A DNA stretch of 64,000 bases. Origin: Kordia periserrulae. GTDB taxonomy: Bacteria; Bacteroidota; Bacteroidia; Flavobacteriales; Flavobacteriaceae. The notes beneath the pieces are model-generated. The model did no database searches. It worked only from the letters and a program-made list of their open reading frames with translations, and was not told the DNA's origin. Of the stretch, positions 53,198 to 62,031 are shown in pieces. A program made the position numbers and the translations under genes. Each line of letters begins with the position of its first letter. Position 1 is the first letter of the stretch. The DNA lies in assembly GCF_003054265.1 (NCBI RefSeq), contig NZ_QBKT01000002.1:372001-436000 (forward strand). Direction: 5' to 3'.

Positions 53198-53551
53198 ATG
53201 GCTATTATAATAACTGACGAATGTATCAATTGTGGCGCTTGCGAGCCGGAGTGTCCTAATACTGCAATTTATGAAGGCGCTGACGATTGGCGTTACGCCG
53301 ATGGAACTTCTTTAACTGGTAATGTAGTACTTCCAAGTGGAAAAGAAGCCGATGCTGACGAGGCGCAAGAACCAATTTCGGATGAAATTTATTATATTGT
53401 TCCAGATAAATGTACAGAATGCAAAGGATTTCATGATGAACCACAATGTGCTGCGGTGTGTCCGGTAGATTGCTGTGTACCCGATGAAGATGTAGTAGAA
53501 ACGGAAGAAGAATTGTTAGGAAAGCAGGCCTTTATGCATCCTGAGAATTGA
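53198..53551 (+). CDS. 4Fe-4S dicluster ferredoxin
   Basis: The 117-residue protein carries two cluster motifs. The first is [12 protein letters not shown] at residues 9-20 and the second is [18 protein letters not shown] near residues 70-88, with a longer insert between Cys pairs and an acidic linker of about 45 residues. This is the bacterial dicluster arrangement for low-potential electron transfer. A strong promoter of its own lies upstream, and it diverges from the acyl-CoA reductase gene, a possible electron partner. A terminator follows at 53609-53644. Confidence 0.93.
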   Translation: MAIIITDECINCGACEPECPNTAIYEGADDWRYADGTSLTGNVVLPSGKEADADEAQEPISDEIYYIVPDKCTECKGFHDEPQCAAVCPVDCCVPDEDVVETEEELLGKQAFMHPEN

Positions 53552-53608
53552 TAATTAGGAATTCAGAATTGAGAATTATTGAATCTTTCAATCATTCAAT
53601 AAAAATAC

Positions 53609-53646
53609 AAAAGCCACTAACAAATACTTTTTGTAGTGGCTTTTTT
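53609..53646. terminator. Bidirectional terminator between ferredoxin and DUF3276 genes
   Basis: An 11-bp perfect stem, AAAAGCCACTA (53609-53619) with TAGTGGCTTTT (53634-53644), and a T-rich tail on each strand. Confidence 0.88.
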
Positions 53647-53669
53647 CATTTTGGGTTGGTTATGATATC

Positions 53670-54053
53670 TTATATATCTTCGAAGTTGATGTCTGTAAAA
53701 TTTTCAACATCATTTTCATTCACAGAATCTGAAGCGTCTTCTGCACTGTATTCTCTTTTAAAATCCTTTTGATGACGTTCAGAAATTACTTCTTCTCCTT
53801 TTTCATCAACAATGTACTGTGTCATTTCGTCTAAAATTTCGGAGAAGGCTGTGAAATCTTCTTTGTACAAATAGATTTTGTGTTTTTTGTAATGGAACGA
53901 ACCATCGTCATTGGTAAATTTTTTGCTTTCAGTAATGGTTAGGTAATAATCGCCAGCTTTGGTAGCTCTGACGTCAAAGAAATAAGTTCTCCTTCCTGCC
54001 CTCAATACTTTGGAGAAAATTTCTTCTTTCTCCAACAAATCTTTATCACTCAT
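53670..54053 (-). CDS. DUF3276 (PUR-alpha-like) family protein
   Basis: The 127-residue protein opens with an acidic segment and the conserved EEIFSKVLRAGRRTYFFDVR, followed by KAGDYYLTITESKK and HKIYLYKEDF, the Whirly-like PUR fold that binds single-stranded DNA or RNA. The C-terminus is acidic and disordered-looking. DUF3276 is found in nearly all Bacteroidota; members are small nucleic acid-binding proteins with uncertain cellular role. The exporter gene upstream on the same strand is separated by 79 bases. Confidence 0.9.
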   Translation of the reverse strand: MSDKDLLEKEEIFSKVLRAGRRTYFFDVRATKAGDYYLTITESKKFTNDDGSFHYKKHKIYLYKEDFTAFSEILDEMTQYIVDEKGEEVISERHQKDFKREYSAEDASDSVNENDVENFTDINFEDI

Positions 54054-54132
54054 AATCCCTTTTTCTAAATATTTAGTTGTTTGTTAATCTCCCTCAAAAA
54101 TGTAAAAAAAAAATTAACTGAACAACAAAATT

Positions 54133-55887
54133 TTATAAATCTTTTTCGGAAAGTTGTTTTAAATAGAGCTCTTTAAAGTATCCGTCTTGCTCAATAAGAA
54201 GGTCGTACGTGCCGTTTTGAATAATTTTCCCATCTTCTAGCACAATAATTTTATCAGCGTTTTTGGCAGAGGAAATTCGGTGACTTACAATGATGGTGGT
54301 TTTATTTTTGGTGATGCGTTCGATATTGTTGAGAATTTCTTCTTCGGTTTCGGTATCTACGGCAGAGAGGCAATCGTCTAGTAATAAGATGTTTGGGTTT
54401 TTGATGATAGCTCTTGCAATGGAAACACGCTGTTTTTGTCCACCACTCAACGTAATTCCGCGTTCGCCAAGAATGGTATCGTAGCCTTTTTTAAATCCGA
54501 CAATATTTTTATGGACAGAAGCAAACTTTGCTGCCGCAATCACTTCTTCATCGGTAGCGTCTTCTTTTCCAAATTTTATATTTTCCCTAATGGTTTCCGA
54601 AAATAAGAACGCATCTTGTGGAACAATGCTAATCGCATTGCGCAAACTGTTCAAATTAAGTTTTTTAATCGGAATGTTATCAATTTCAATGATGCCGTTG
54701 TCAGTATCATACATGCGACTTATCAAATCTAAAATAGTACTTTTCCCTGATCCTGTTTTTCCGACAATTGCCAGTGTTTCTCCCGAATTCAACGTAAAAG
54801 AAATATTTTTTAGCGCTGTAATATTGGTGTCATCATACGTAAAGGACACATCTTTAAATTCAATATTTCCCTGTATTGGCGTGACTTCGATGGTATTATT
54901 TTTAATTTCTGGAACGACTTTCAAAAACTCGTTGATACGTTCTTGCGACACTTCTGCTTGTTGTATAATAGATGTTACCCAACCAATCGTTGCAACAGGC
55001 CACGTCAACATGTTCACATACATGATAAATTCTGCCAACACACCCAATTCAATTTCGCCATTGATATATTGTTGTCCGCCAATATAAATTACCAAAATAT
55101 TACTTGCGCCAATTAGTAAAATCATCATTGGAAAAAACCAGGCATTCACTTTAACCAAATCCATGTTTTTCGTTTTTCCTTCCACCACCATTTCGTTGAA
55201 GGTTTCTTTCACTTGTGGTTCAATGCCATACGCTTTAATGACAGACACGCCTGAAAATGATTCTTGTGTAAATGTGGATAGTTTTGATAAAAACTTCTGT
55301 ACTATGGCACTTCGTTTTTGAATAGCGCGACTCAACTTATAAATTAAAAATGATAAAATAGGAAGTGGAATCAGTGTATAAATCGCTACTCTTGGCGCGG
55401 AGATAAACATTAACGGCACCAAACACGCAAACAACGTTATGGTACGAATACTGTACATAATGGCTGGACCAGCATACATACGAACCTTTCCAACATCTTC
55501 ACTGATACGATTCATCAAATCGCCCGTACGGTTCTTTTTGTAAAAATTGACAGAAAGATTTTGATATTGCTGATAGACTTCATTTTTCAAATCATATTCT
55601 ACGTAGCGAGATATATAAATGATGGTTCTTCGCATCAAAAACGTAAAAAAGCTTGCCAAAGCTGCAGCTCCGATGATAATAGCAATATTTTGCCAAAGTT
55701 CACTTTTAACCAATTCCAAATCAGTGATAATTCCTCTATTATATTTATCAACAGCAGTCAGCGAATTACCGATGAGTTTTGGCGTAACCAATGCAAAAAT
55801 TTGTGCAATTATTGTAATTAGGATTCCTAAAAGTAATTTTCCTTTATATTTGAGGAAAAATTTGTTTAAATGTTGTAATTCTTTCAT
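54133..55887 (-). CDS. ABC exporter, permease and ATPase fused (MsbA-like)
   Basis: The 584-residue half-transporter has six membrane helices within residues about 15-300 and a C-terminal ATPase: Walker A GKTGSGKSTI (about 370), Q-loop VPQDAFLFSETIREN, signature LSGGQKQRVSIARAI and Walker B ILLLDDCLSAVDTETE. It works as a homodimer or heterodimer to export lipids or drugs across the inner membrane. Asp-Cys replaces the usual Glu of the Walker B catalytic pair (LLDDC), so hydrolysis may be asymmetric: this half may pair with another whose catalytic Glu is intact. The gene diverges from leucine dehydrogenase. Confidence 0.9.
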   Translation of the reverse strand: MKELQHLNKFFLKYKGKLLLGILITIIAQIFALVTPKLIGNSLTAVDKYNRGIITDLELVKSELWQNIAIIIGAAALASFFTFLMRRTIIYISRYVEYDLKNEVYQQYQNLSVNFYKKNRTGDLMNRISEDVGKVRMYAGPAIMYSIRTITLFACLVPLMFISAPRVAIYTLIPLPILSFLIYKLSRAIQKRSAIVQKFLSKLSTFTQESFSGVSVIKAYGIEPQVKETFNEMVVEGKTKNMDLVKVNAWFFPMMILLIGASNILVIYIGGQQYINGEIELGVLAEFIMYVNMLTWPVATIGWVTSIIQQAEVSQERINEFLKVVPEIKNNTIEVTPIQGNIEFKDVSFTYDDTNITALKNISFTLNSGETLAIVGKTGSGKSTILDLISRMYDTDNGIIEIDNIPIKKLNLNSLRNAISIVPQDAFLFSETIRENIKFGKEDATDEEVIAAAKFASVHKNIVGFKKGYDTILGERGITLSGGQKQRVSIARAIIKNPNILLLDDCLSAVDTETEEEILNNIERITKNKTTIIVSHRISSAKNADKIIVLEDGKIIQNGTYDLLIEQDGYFKELYLKQLSEKDL

Positions 55888-55953
55888 TCGTTAAAAATCA
55901 AAACTCTGTTGAGGTTTTTATTTTGAAAAATATTCATTTTAACAAGATGTTCA

Positions 55954-55983
55954 TTGCATAATTTTGAATTATCACTATTTTTG
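55954..55983 (+). promoter_or_regulatory. Promoter of the leucine dehydrogenase gene
   Basis: TTG (55954-55956), 19 bases, then TATTTTTG (55976-55983) match the -33/-7 pattern. The ATG is at 56029. Confidence 0.75.
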
Positions 55984-56028
55984 CAGACAATTTTTTATAA
56001 ATATTATATTTTTAATACATAAAAGCCT

Positions 56029-57132
56029 ATGGTTTCAGACGTCGTTAACACAAGTGAATTGCACAAGGTGGACCCTGTTTTTGGACAATTATCTTTTGAT
56101 AATCATGAACAAGTTGTTTTTTGCAACGACAAAGATACAGGATTAAAAGCAATAATAGGAATCCATAACACAGTTTTAGGACCTGCACTTGGAGGAACTC
56201 GAATGTGGCAATATAAAAATGAATGGGAAGCCTTAAATGATGTTCTTCGATTGTCTCGTGGAATGACGTTTAAATCAGCAATTACAGGATTGAATTTAGG
56301 TGGAGGAAAAGCCGTAATTATTGGTGATGCTAAAACGCAAAAGACACCTGAATTGATGCGTAAGTTTGGAGAATTTGTACATTCATTAAGTGGACGCTAT
56401 ATCACCGCAGAAGATGTTGGAATGGAAACCAGCGACATGGACATTGTTCGTGGCGTAACTCCGTATGTAACTGGAATTTCAGAATCAAAAGGTGGTGCTG
56501 GAAATCCTTCGCCAATTACGGCGTACGGTGTTTTTATGGGAATGAAAGCTGCGGCAAAATACAAGTTTGGTTCGGATATTTTAGAAGACAAAACGGTATA
56601 TGTACAAGGAATTGGTCACGTAGGTGAAGCGTTGGTAGAGCATTTGACCAATGAAGGTGCCAACGTAGTCATTGCAGACATCAACGAAGAGCGTTTGCAA
56701 TTGGTAAGTGAAAAATATGGTGCTGAAATTTATCGCGGTGAAGATTTGTACACGGAAGATATGGACATTTATGCGCCATGTGCTTTAGGAGCAACGATTA
56801 ACGATGATAGCATTTACAAATTAAAAGCAAAAATTATTGCTGGAGCAGCCAACAATCAGTTGAAAGATGAAGTAAAGCACGGTGAAATGTTAAGAGATAG
56901 AGGCATCGCGTATGCGCCAGATTTCTTAATCAACGCAGGTGGAATCATCAATGTGTATGCGGAGTTGGAAGGATATGGAAAAGCGGAAATCATGCGTAAA
57001 ACTGAAAATATCTACAACACCACCTTAGAAATTTTCAAACATTCAGAAACCAACAATTCAACCACACACAATTCAGCATTGAGTATTGCTTTAAATAGAA
57101 TTGAAACACGAAAAAAAGAAGCAAACAAATAG
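56029..57132 (+). CDS. ldh: Leucine dehydrogenase (Glu/Leu/Phe/Val dehydrogenase family)
   Basis: The 367-residue enzyme oxidatively deaminates branched-chain amino acids with NAD. The substrate-binding stretch PALGGTRMW, the catalytic-site Lys region GLNLGGGKAVIIGD and GVTPYVTGIS are typical. The NAD-binding motif is VQGIGHVGEALVEHL (about 185-200). AGAANNQL and APDFLINAGGIINVYAE complete the family pattern. It has its own promoter and a strong terminator. Leucine is the likeliest substrate by motif, but valine or phenylalanine variants cannot be excluded. Confidence 0.93.
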   Translation: MVSDVVNTSELHKVDPVFGQLSFDNHEQVVFCNDKDTGLKAIIGIHNTVLGPALGGTRMWQYKNEWEALNDVLRLSRGMTFKSAITGLNLGGGKAVIIGDAKTQKTPELMRKFGEFVHSLSGRYITAEDVGMETSDMDIVRGVTPYVTGISESKGGAGNPSPITAYGVFMGMKAAAKYKFGSDILEDKTVYVQGIGHVGEALVEHLTNEGANVVIADINEERLQLVSEKYGAEIYRGEDLYTEDMDIYAPCALGATINDDSIYKLKAKIIAGAANNQLKDEVKHGEMLRDRGIAYAPDFLINAGGIINVYAELEGYGKAEIMRKTENIYNTTLEIFKHSETNNSTTHNSALSIALNRIETRKKEANK

Positions 57133-57163
57133 TAGCATTCTTTTAAAATAATTATATTTTTGC

Positions 57164-57200
57164 GGGCGAAAGGAAATAATTCTTTCGCCCTTTTTATTTT
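57164..57200 (+). terminator. Terminator after leucine dehydrogenase
   Basis: A 9-bp perfect stem GGGCGAAAG (57164-57172) with CTTTCGCCC (57182-57190), followed by TTTTTATTTT. A TATTTTTG box (57155-57162) lies just before it, so any nusB transcript from that box would carry the hairpin in its leader. Confidence 0.9.
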
Positions 57201-57224
57201 ATAAAAATTAAAGTTCTGACGCAG

Positions 57225-58166
57225 ATGCTAACAAGAAGACATATTCGAGTTAAAGTAATGCAATCTATTTATGCATTGTCACAATCACACAGTGATCAGG
57301 TAGACAAAGAGTTGAAGTTTATCAACATGAGTATCGCGAATATGCACGATTTGTATGTGCTTACGCTAGATTTGTTTGTAAAATTGAGCGAATACGCTGA
57401 AAATCAAATCGAATTATCTCAAAAAAAGTATTTGGCAACTTCCGCAGATAAAAATCCTAATAAAAAGTTTATTCAAAATGCAATCATTCGTCATTTGGCT
57501 GAGAATGAAGCGTTAAAAGATGCAGTAAAAAACCGTAAATTGGACGATTGGGAAGAAAATGACGAATATATCCGCATTATTTTTGAAGACATGTTACAAA
57601 GCGATTTGTATAAAAAATACATGGCAGATACGGAAACCAATTACGATAAAGACCGTGCCTTTGTAGCAAAATTATTCTCTCAAATCATTGCGCCAAACGA
57701 AAAGTTATACGAATATTTTGAAGATAGAAAACTAACGTGGATTGACGATTTGCCTGTGATAAACACGCTTGTTCTAAAATCGATTAAACAAGCTAAAAAA
57801 GGGAAGGAGCATATTTTTGTATCAGAATTGTACAAGGACGATGAAGACAAAGCTTTTGTAAAAGATTTATTCAGAAAAACAGTGTTGAACGATGAAATGC
57901 TTACAGAAGAAATTCAAGGGAAAACACCTAATTGGGATAAGGATAGAATTGCAAACCTCGATTTAATTCTCTTAAAAATGGCGATTTGTGAATTCTTAAA
58001 ATTTCCTTCAATCCCTGCAAAAGTCACAATAAACGAGTATATTGAGCTCGCAAAAGAATATTCTACCTCAAAAAGTAGTATGTTTATCAACGGAATTTTA
58101 GACAAACTAATTAAAGAGTACAAAAAAGAAAATAAGTTAAATAAAATCGGTCGAGGTTTGATGTAA
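57225..58166 (+). CDS. nusB: Transcription antitermination factor NusB, long form
   Basis: NusB binds rRNA leader boxA with NusE and stabilises antitermination. The 313-residue protein is more than twice the usual 140. The classic NusB domain is about residues 180-300 (FVSELYKDDEDKAFVKDLFRKTVL, then ANLDLILLKMAICEFLKFPSIPAKVTINEYIELAKEY split across its helices). The N-terminal 170 residues start MLTRRHIRVKVMQSIYALSQ, itself NusB-like, so the gene may be a duplicated NusB fold, as usual in Bacteroidota. It leads an operon with a DUF1573 lipoprotein gene and yajC. Confidence 0.92.
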   Translation: MLTRRHIRVKVMQSIYALSQSHSDQVDKELKFINMSIANMHDLYVLTLDLFVKLSEYAENQIELSQKKYLATSADKNPNKKFIQNAIIRHLAENEALKDAVKNRKLDDWEENDEYIRIIFEDMLQSDLYKKYMADTETNYDKDRAFVAKLFSQIIAPNEKLYEYFEDRKLTWIDDLPVINTLVLKSIKQAKKGKEHIFVSELYKDDEDKAFVKDLFRKTVLNDEMLTEEIQGKTPNWDKDRIANLDLILLKMAICEFLKFPSIPAKVTINEYIELAKEYSTSKSSMFINGILDKLIKEYKKENKLNKIGRGLM

Positions 58167-58207
58167 CGAAAACAATTATTAAATTTACCCTCAAAATTTT
58201 AAATACT

Positions 58208-58792
58208 ATGATCAAAAAAGGATTTTTACTACTAGGAGCAATGACGCTCGTTTTGTTTACTTCTTGTAAAGACGATGCTTCAAAAAAGATACAAAGTACA
58301 AATGTTGCTGATGCAGCTAAAAGAGATGCAAATGCTACCAACTTTGCAGCGATGACATTTGACAAAACAGAACACGATTTTGGTGTTATCAATGAAGGTG
58401 ACCAAGTGGAAACTGTGTTTAAATTTACAAACACAGGAAGCGCACCATTATTAATTTCAAACATTAAAGGAAGTTGTGGATGTACAGTTCCAAATGACTG
58501 GCCAAGAGAAGCAATTGCACCAGGAGGAACAGGACAATTTACTGTAAAGTACAACTCTAAAGGAAAGCCTAATTTAAAAACGAATACGGTAACCATTACA
58601 GCCAATACTGAAAAAGGTAGAGAAATTGTACGTATCAAAGCAAACGCTACACCAGATCCAGAAATGGAAGCACAACGTGCAAAAGCAAAAGCTGAGAGAG
58701 ATGCGCGTTTGAAAAAACAGCAAGAAGCGCAAGCAGCAGCTGGTAACACTGCAAAAACACAGCAAACAGGTCACGAAGGACACAATCATTAA
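58208..58792 (+). CDS. DUF1573 lipoprotein
   Basis: The 194-residue protein has a lipoprotein signal with the lipobox LFTSC. A DUF1573 beta-sandwich covers about residues 55-145: FDKTEHDFGVINEGDQVETVFKF, then GSAPLLISNIKGSCGCTVPNDW. The paired cysteines in GSCGCTVP are typical. The C-terminal tail is Ala/Lys/Gln-rich and helical, ending in His-rich sequence. The gene lies 41 bases after nusB and 19 bases before yajC, an arrangement common in this phylum. Role unknown; membrane-anchored. Confidence 0.9.
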   Translation: MIKKGFLLLGAMTLVLFTSCKDDASKKIQSTNVADAAKRDANATNFAAMTFDKTEHDFGVINEGDQVETVFKFTNTGSAPLLISNIKGSCGCTVPNDWPREAIAPGGTGQFTVKYNSKGKPNLKTNTVTITANTEKGREIVRIKANATPDPEMEAQRAKAKAERDARLKKQQEAQAAAGNTAKTQQTGHEGHNH

Positions 58793-58811
58793 TCACTAAT
58801 ATTTAGAAATA

Positions 58812-59096
58812 TTGGATCAGATTTTACCGTTATTATTGATGATTGCAGTGTTGTATTTTCTCATCATTGCACCTTCGATAAAAAAACAAAAAAAAGAGAA
58901 GAATTTCATGGCGTCTGTGAAAAAGGGTGATAGAATCATCACGAAAAGCGGAATTCATGGAAAAATTGTTGAACTCAATGACAAAGACAATACCTGTGTT
59001 ATTGAAACAGGTGCTGGAAAAATCAAATTTGAACGCGCAGCACTTTCTGTAGAAGCTACAGAACGACTCAACAAAAGCAATTCTCAAACAAAATAA
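58812..59096 (+). CDS. yajC: Preprotein translocase subunit YajC, TTG start
   Basis: YajC assists the SecDF-containing translocase in the inner membrane. The 94-residue protein has one membrane helix (about 3-22, ILPLLLMIAVLYFLIIAPS) and the family pattern KGDRIITKSGIHGKIVEL. The only start that keeps the full helix is TTG at 58812 (reads MDQILPLLL); the next ATG at 58839 would shorten the helix, so TTG is favoured. It follows the DUF1573 gene by 19 bases and ends before a strong terminator. Confidence 0.93.
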   Translation: MDQILPLLLMIAVLYFLIIAPSIKKQKKEKNFMASVKKGDRIITKSGIHGKIVELNDKDNTCVIETGAGKIKFERAALSVEATERLNKSNSQTK

Positions 59097-59121
59097 TTAA
59101 ATCATTACACTATAAGTAAAT

Positions 59122-59149
59122 AAAAAAGCAGCTTTCGAGCTGCTTTTTT
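59122..59149 (+). terminator. Terminator of the nusB-yajC operon
   Basis: A 12-bp perfect stem AAAAAAGCAGCT (59122-59133) with AGCTGCTTTTTT (59138-59149) and a TTCG tetraloop. Confidence 0.92.
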
Positions 59150-59240
59150 GTGTATTGAAAGATTCAAGGATTAAAAAAATAAAAGATTGGAAACCATTCT
59201 ACCAAAATGCCAACCTACTAACATTCCAACACACAAAAAA

Positions 59241-59834
59241 TCAACGATATTTATCATTCAAGCCTTTTCCTGCCAAAATCATTGGAATACTTTTATCCAA
59301 ACGGTTTTGCTTGGTTACGTCTCTTTTAGCGGATGCAATATGTTCTATGTATTCCTTTTGCTTGTAATTAGACAATGCTTCAAAAGCGGCTTTTAGTTTG
59401 TCATTTTCAGAAAGGGCAGAAGCTAATACTGCTGGAATTTCTACAGTTTGAGAACTTTTAAACGCAACCGTTTTGTCTTTCAATTGATTCTGTACAGCTT
59501 CGTTTACATAGTTTTTTACCAAATCAACAGGAATTTCGTCAGCAGCAGCAAATTTCCAATGACGCATAGCTTGGGTTTTACCTTCTTGTGCGTTAACCAA
59601 AACATTGGCTTCATCGTTCAGTAAAGCTCCGTGAAAAAACCAAATAGCAACATGGGTTTTAAACGTACCAATACCCAATACATTTTTTCCGTTGACCGTA
59701 TACACGGGAATATTCCATTTCAATGTTTCTGTTACATGTGCATTATCGAGCATAATTCGTTGTAGCAATCGCAGCTTTTCTTCCCATTCAGGAAAGTTTT
59801 GAATGTACTGTTCTACGGAAGTGAATTTTTTCAT
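59241..59834 (-). CDS. DUF1801/YdeI-type protein
   Basis: The 197-residue cytoplasmic protein joins two modules. Residues about 5-115 fit the DUF1801 type (VEQYIQNFPEWEEKLRLLQ, then TLKWNIPVYTVNGKNVLGI and HVAIWFFHGALL). The C-terminal part resembles the YdeI/bacteriocin-protection module (PAVLASALSENDKLKAAFEAL, then KQKEYIEHIASAKRDVTKQNR). Proteins of this kind are common in soil and marine bacteria; their function is not settled. A bacteriocin-related role is implied only by family naming. It stands alone. Confidence 0.88.
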   Translation of the reverse strand: MKKFTSVEQYIQNFPEWEEKLRLLQRIMLDNAHVTETLKWNIPVYTVNGKNVLGIGTFKTHVAIWFFHGALLNDEANVLVNAQEGKTQAMRHWKFAAADEIPVDLVKNYVNEAVQNQLKDKTVAFKSSQTVEIPAVLASALSENDKLKAAFEALSNYKQKEYIEHIASAKRDVTKQNRLDKSIPMILAGKGLNDKYR

Positions 59835-59883
59835 GAAGCTTGATTTTTGCTAAAATACAGAAATTAATTTCTAAATTTGATAC

Positions 59884-60126
59884 ATGCGTTTTCTCAAAAT
59901 TTTAGCAGTTGTCAACACGATTGTATTTGCAATTAAAACCTATTTTCTAATTGACGGAATCAATTTTACATTAGGAACAAGTCTTGAAAACTTTCTGCTT
60001 TTTGAACGCGTCTTGTTGTGTGTTTCAGTCGTTTTAGGGATTATTTTTATAGTAAAAAGGAGCAAGCTATTTTGGGTAATTTTTAGCTTACTCCCTTTTT
60101 TATTCTATGTAATTTCTTTGTTTTAA
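59884..60126 (+). CDS. Small membrane protein, about three helices
   Basis: The 80-residue product has hydrophobic segments at about 3-22, 32-54 and 60-79 with few charges. It starts 50 bases from the divergent DUF1801 gene and ends 7 bases before the convergent pepT stop. No family is recognised and no partner is suggested. The clean membrane pattern and tight packing between genes support it as real. Confidence 0.6.
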   Translation: MRFLKILAVVNTIVFAIKTYFLIDGINFTLGTSLENFLLFERVLLCVSVVLGIIFIVKRSKLFWVIFSLLPFLFYVISLF

Positions 60127-60132
60127 ACAGAA

Positions 60133-61368
60133 TTATTCCGCATACTTTTCAGCCGTCAATTCCGAAATCTTCACAATCACGTCAATAGCACTTTGAATGC
60201 TTTCTACAGGAACATACTCATAACGTCCGTGAAAATTATGTCCACCCGCAAAAATATTCGGGCATGGCAATCCCATAAAGGACAATTGTGAACCGTCAGT
60301 TCCACCGCGAATTGGTTTGATAATTGGCGTAATTCCTAATGATTTCATCGCTTCTTCGGCAATTTCTACAATATGAAATACAGGTTCTACCTTTTCTTTC
60401 ATGTTGTAATACTGGTCTTTGATTGTCAGTTGTACAGGATCATAGGAATAGCGACTATTAATGTCTGCAGCAATTTTTTCTAGCAATTCTTTGCGCGCTT
60501 CAAACTTATTTTTATCATGATCACGAATAATATAGGCTAACGATGATTCTTCCACGCTTCCTTTTACGGTGTGCAAATGGTAAAACCCTTCGCGACCTGT
60601 AGTTTCTTGTGGAATATCATGTGGTGGCAACGAATTGATAATTTCATTCGCAATCAAAACCGAATTAATCATTTTTCCTTTTGCATACCCAGGATGTACA
60701 ATTTTTCCTTTAATTTCAATCGTAGCACTGGCTGCGTTAAAATTTTCGTATTCCAATTCTCCAATCTGACTTCCGTCCATTGTATATGCCCAATCCGCAC
60801 CAAATTTGGCGACATCAAATTTATGCGCGCCACGACCAATTTCTTCATCTGGCGTAAAGCCCACACGAATTTTTCCGTGTTTTATTTCAGGATGTTGAAT
60901 TAAATATTCCATCGCAGAGACAATCTCGCAAATTCCTGCTTTGTCATCAGCGCCGAGTAGCGTTGTACCATCGGTTGTGATTAAGGTTTGTCCTTTGTAC
61001 AATAGCAAATCATCAAAATAATCTGGAGAAAGCACAATATCTTGTTCTGCGTTGAGTACAATATCTTTTCCGTCGTAATTCGGAACAATTTGTGGATTTA
61101 CATTGGCGCCTGTAAAATCAGGAGACGTATCAAAATGCGATACAAATCCGATAGTTGGCACTTCGTGGTCTACATTGCTTGGCAAAGTTGCCATGATATA
61201 CGCGTTTTCGTCAATAGTGACATCTTCCATCCCAATTCGTTTCAATTCGTCCACTAACAAATTGGCTAAATCCCATTGTTTTTCAGTACTTGGTGTGGTA
61301 TCAGAAGTTGGGTCAGATTCCGTATCAATCGTAACATAACTGATGAATCTATCTATAATATGTTGCAT
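60133..61368 (-). CDS. pepT: Peptidase T (tripeptidase)
   Basis: PepT removes the N-terminal residue from tripeptides in the cytoplasm. The 411-residue M20 metallopeptidase has all zinc positions: His in [12 protein letters not shown] with Asp two positions on, Asp in [12 protein letters not shown], Glu in [15 protein letters not shown], Asp in [11 protein letters not shown] and the C-terminal His in [28 protein letters not shown] is also typical. A CAAAAATA at 61385-61392 gives a TATTTTTG -7 box on this strand. Complete. Confidence 0.97.
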   Translation of the reverse strand: MQHIIDRFISYVTIDTESDPTSDTTPSTEKQWDLANLLVDELKRIGMEDVTIDENAYIMATLPSNVDHEVPTIGFVSHFDTSPDFTGANVNPQIVPNYDGKDIVLNAEQDIVLSPDYFDDLLLYKGQTLITTDGTTLLGADDKAGICEIVSAMEYLIQHPEIKHGKIRVGFTPDEEIGRGAHKFDVAKFGADWAYTMDGSQIGELEYENFNAASATIEIKGKIVHPGYAKGKMINSVLIANEIINSLPPHDIPQETTGREGFYHLHTVKGSVEESSLAYIIRDHDKNKFEARKELLEKIAADINSRYSYDPVQLTIKDQYYNMKEKVEPVFHIVEIAEEAMKSLGITPIIKPIRGGTDGSQLSFMGLPCPNIFAGGHNFHGRYEYVPVESIQSAIDVIVKISELTAEKYAE

Positions 61369-61468
61369 GTGTGTTCGTTTTTTTCAAAAATACACGTTTC
61401 TCAAAAATTACAGAAACAAACAATTTTATTTTTTCAAAAAACAACACCTAACACCCAAAACCCAACAT

Positions 61469-61831
61469 CTAATTAGGTCTCTCAGAAGTTTGCTCTAGAA
61501 CAAAATCAAACCGTTCTAAAGGGTTTTTTTGCTTCACATTAAAATAAATGTCTACACCATTTGGGTTATACGGATAGCTTGCGCCACGAATTTCACGTCC
61601 TGCTCTTGCAATCGGTGCCCAAAGCATTCCAGGTTTTAAATTTGGTATTGTAGCGGGTTCAAAAGTTTTCCATTGATTCTGCCCTAATAATATAGGTCGA
61701 CCAGGCGGTATTTTGCCAGGTATAACATTTACTTCAATTACTGCTGGAAGCGTATTATGTATTGAAATCGATTTAATTCCTGGTCCTGCTGATAGCATTT
61801 CGTTATGTTCTTCGTTTTGATTTGTATCCAT
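61469..61831 (-). CDS. Hypothetical soluble protein, unrecognised
   Basis: The 120-residue protein has no signal peptide or membrane segment. It is rich in Pro, Asn and Ile (IKSISIHNTLPAVIEVNVIP, then GKIPPGRPILLGQNQW) and has a beta-sandwich look, ending VLEQTSERPN. I do not recognise a family. It lies alone between pepT and pyrD, with about 100 bases to the former. The long coherent frame and normal codon use support coding. Confidence 0.6.
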   Translation of the reverse strand: MDTNQNEEHNEMLSAGPGIKSISIHNTLPAVIEVNVIPGKIPPGRPILLGQNQWKTFEPATIPNLKPGMLWAPIARAGREIRGASYPYNPNGVDIYFNVKQKNPLERFDFVLEQTSERPN

Positions 61832-61985
61832 AAGTTTTTTCTAAAGATAGAAAAAAGCTGTGTTTTATCACTACAATAAAGTCTTACTTACTTTTACAGA
61901 TTTATGGTTTAGTTGGCAGTTTTAGAGTTCTTTTTATTCTTTTTTGATCTAAAACATACTTTCCTAAAATAACAGCAGCAAAATA

Positions 61986-62016
61986 TTTGACATCTAAAGA
62001 ATAGACTATATTTTTG
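61986..62016 (+). promoter_or_regulatory. Promoter of pyrD
   Basis: TTTG (61986-61989), 19 bases, then TATTTTTG (62009-62016) match the -33/-7 consensus exactly. It rules out a start at 62014 and favours ATG 62032, only 15 bases after the -7 box. Confidence 0.8.
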
Positions 62017-62031
62017 CACAAACACAACAAC

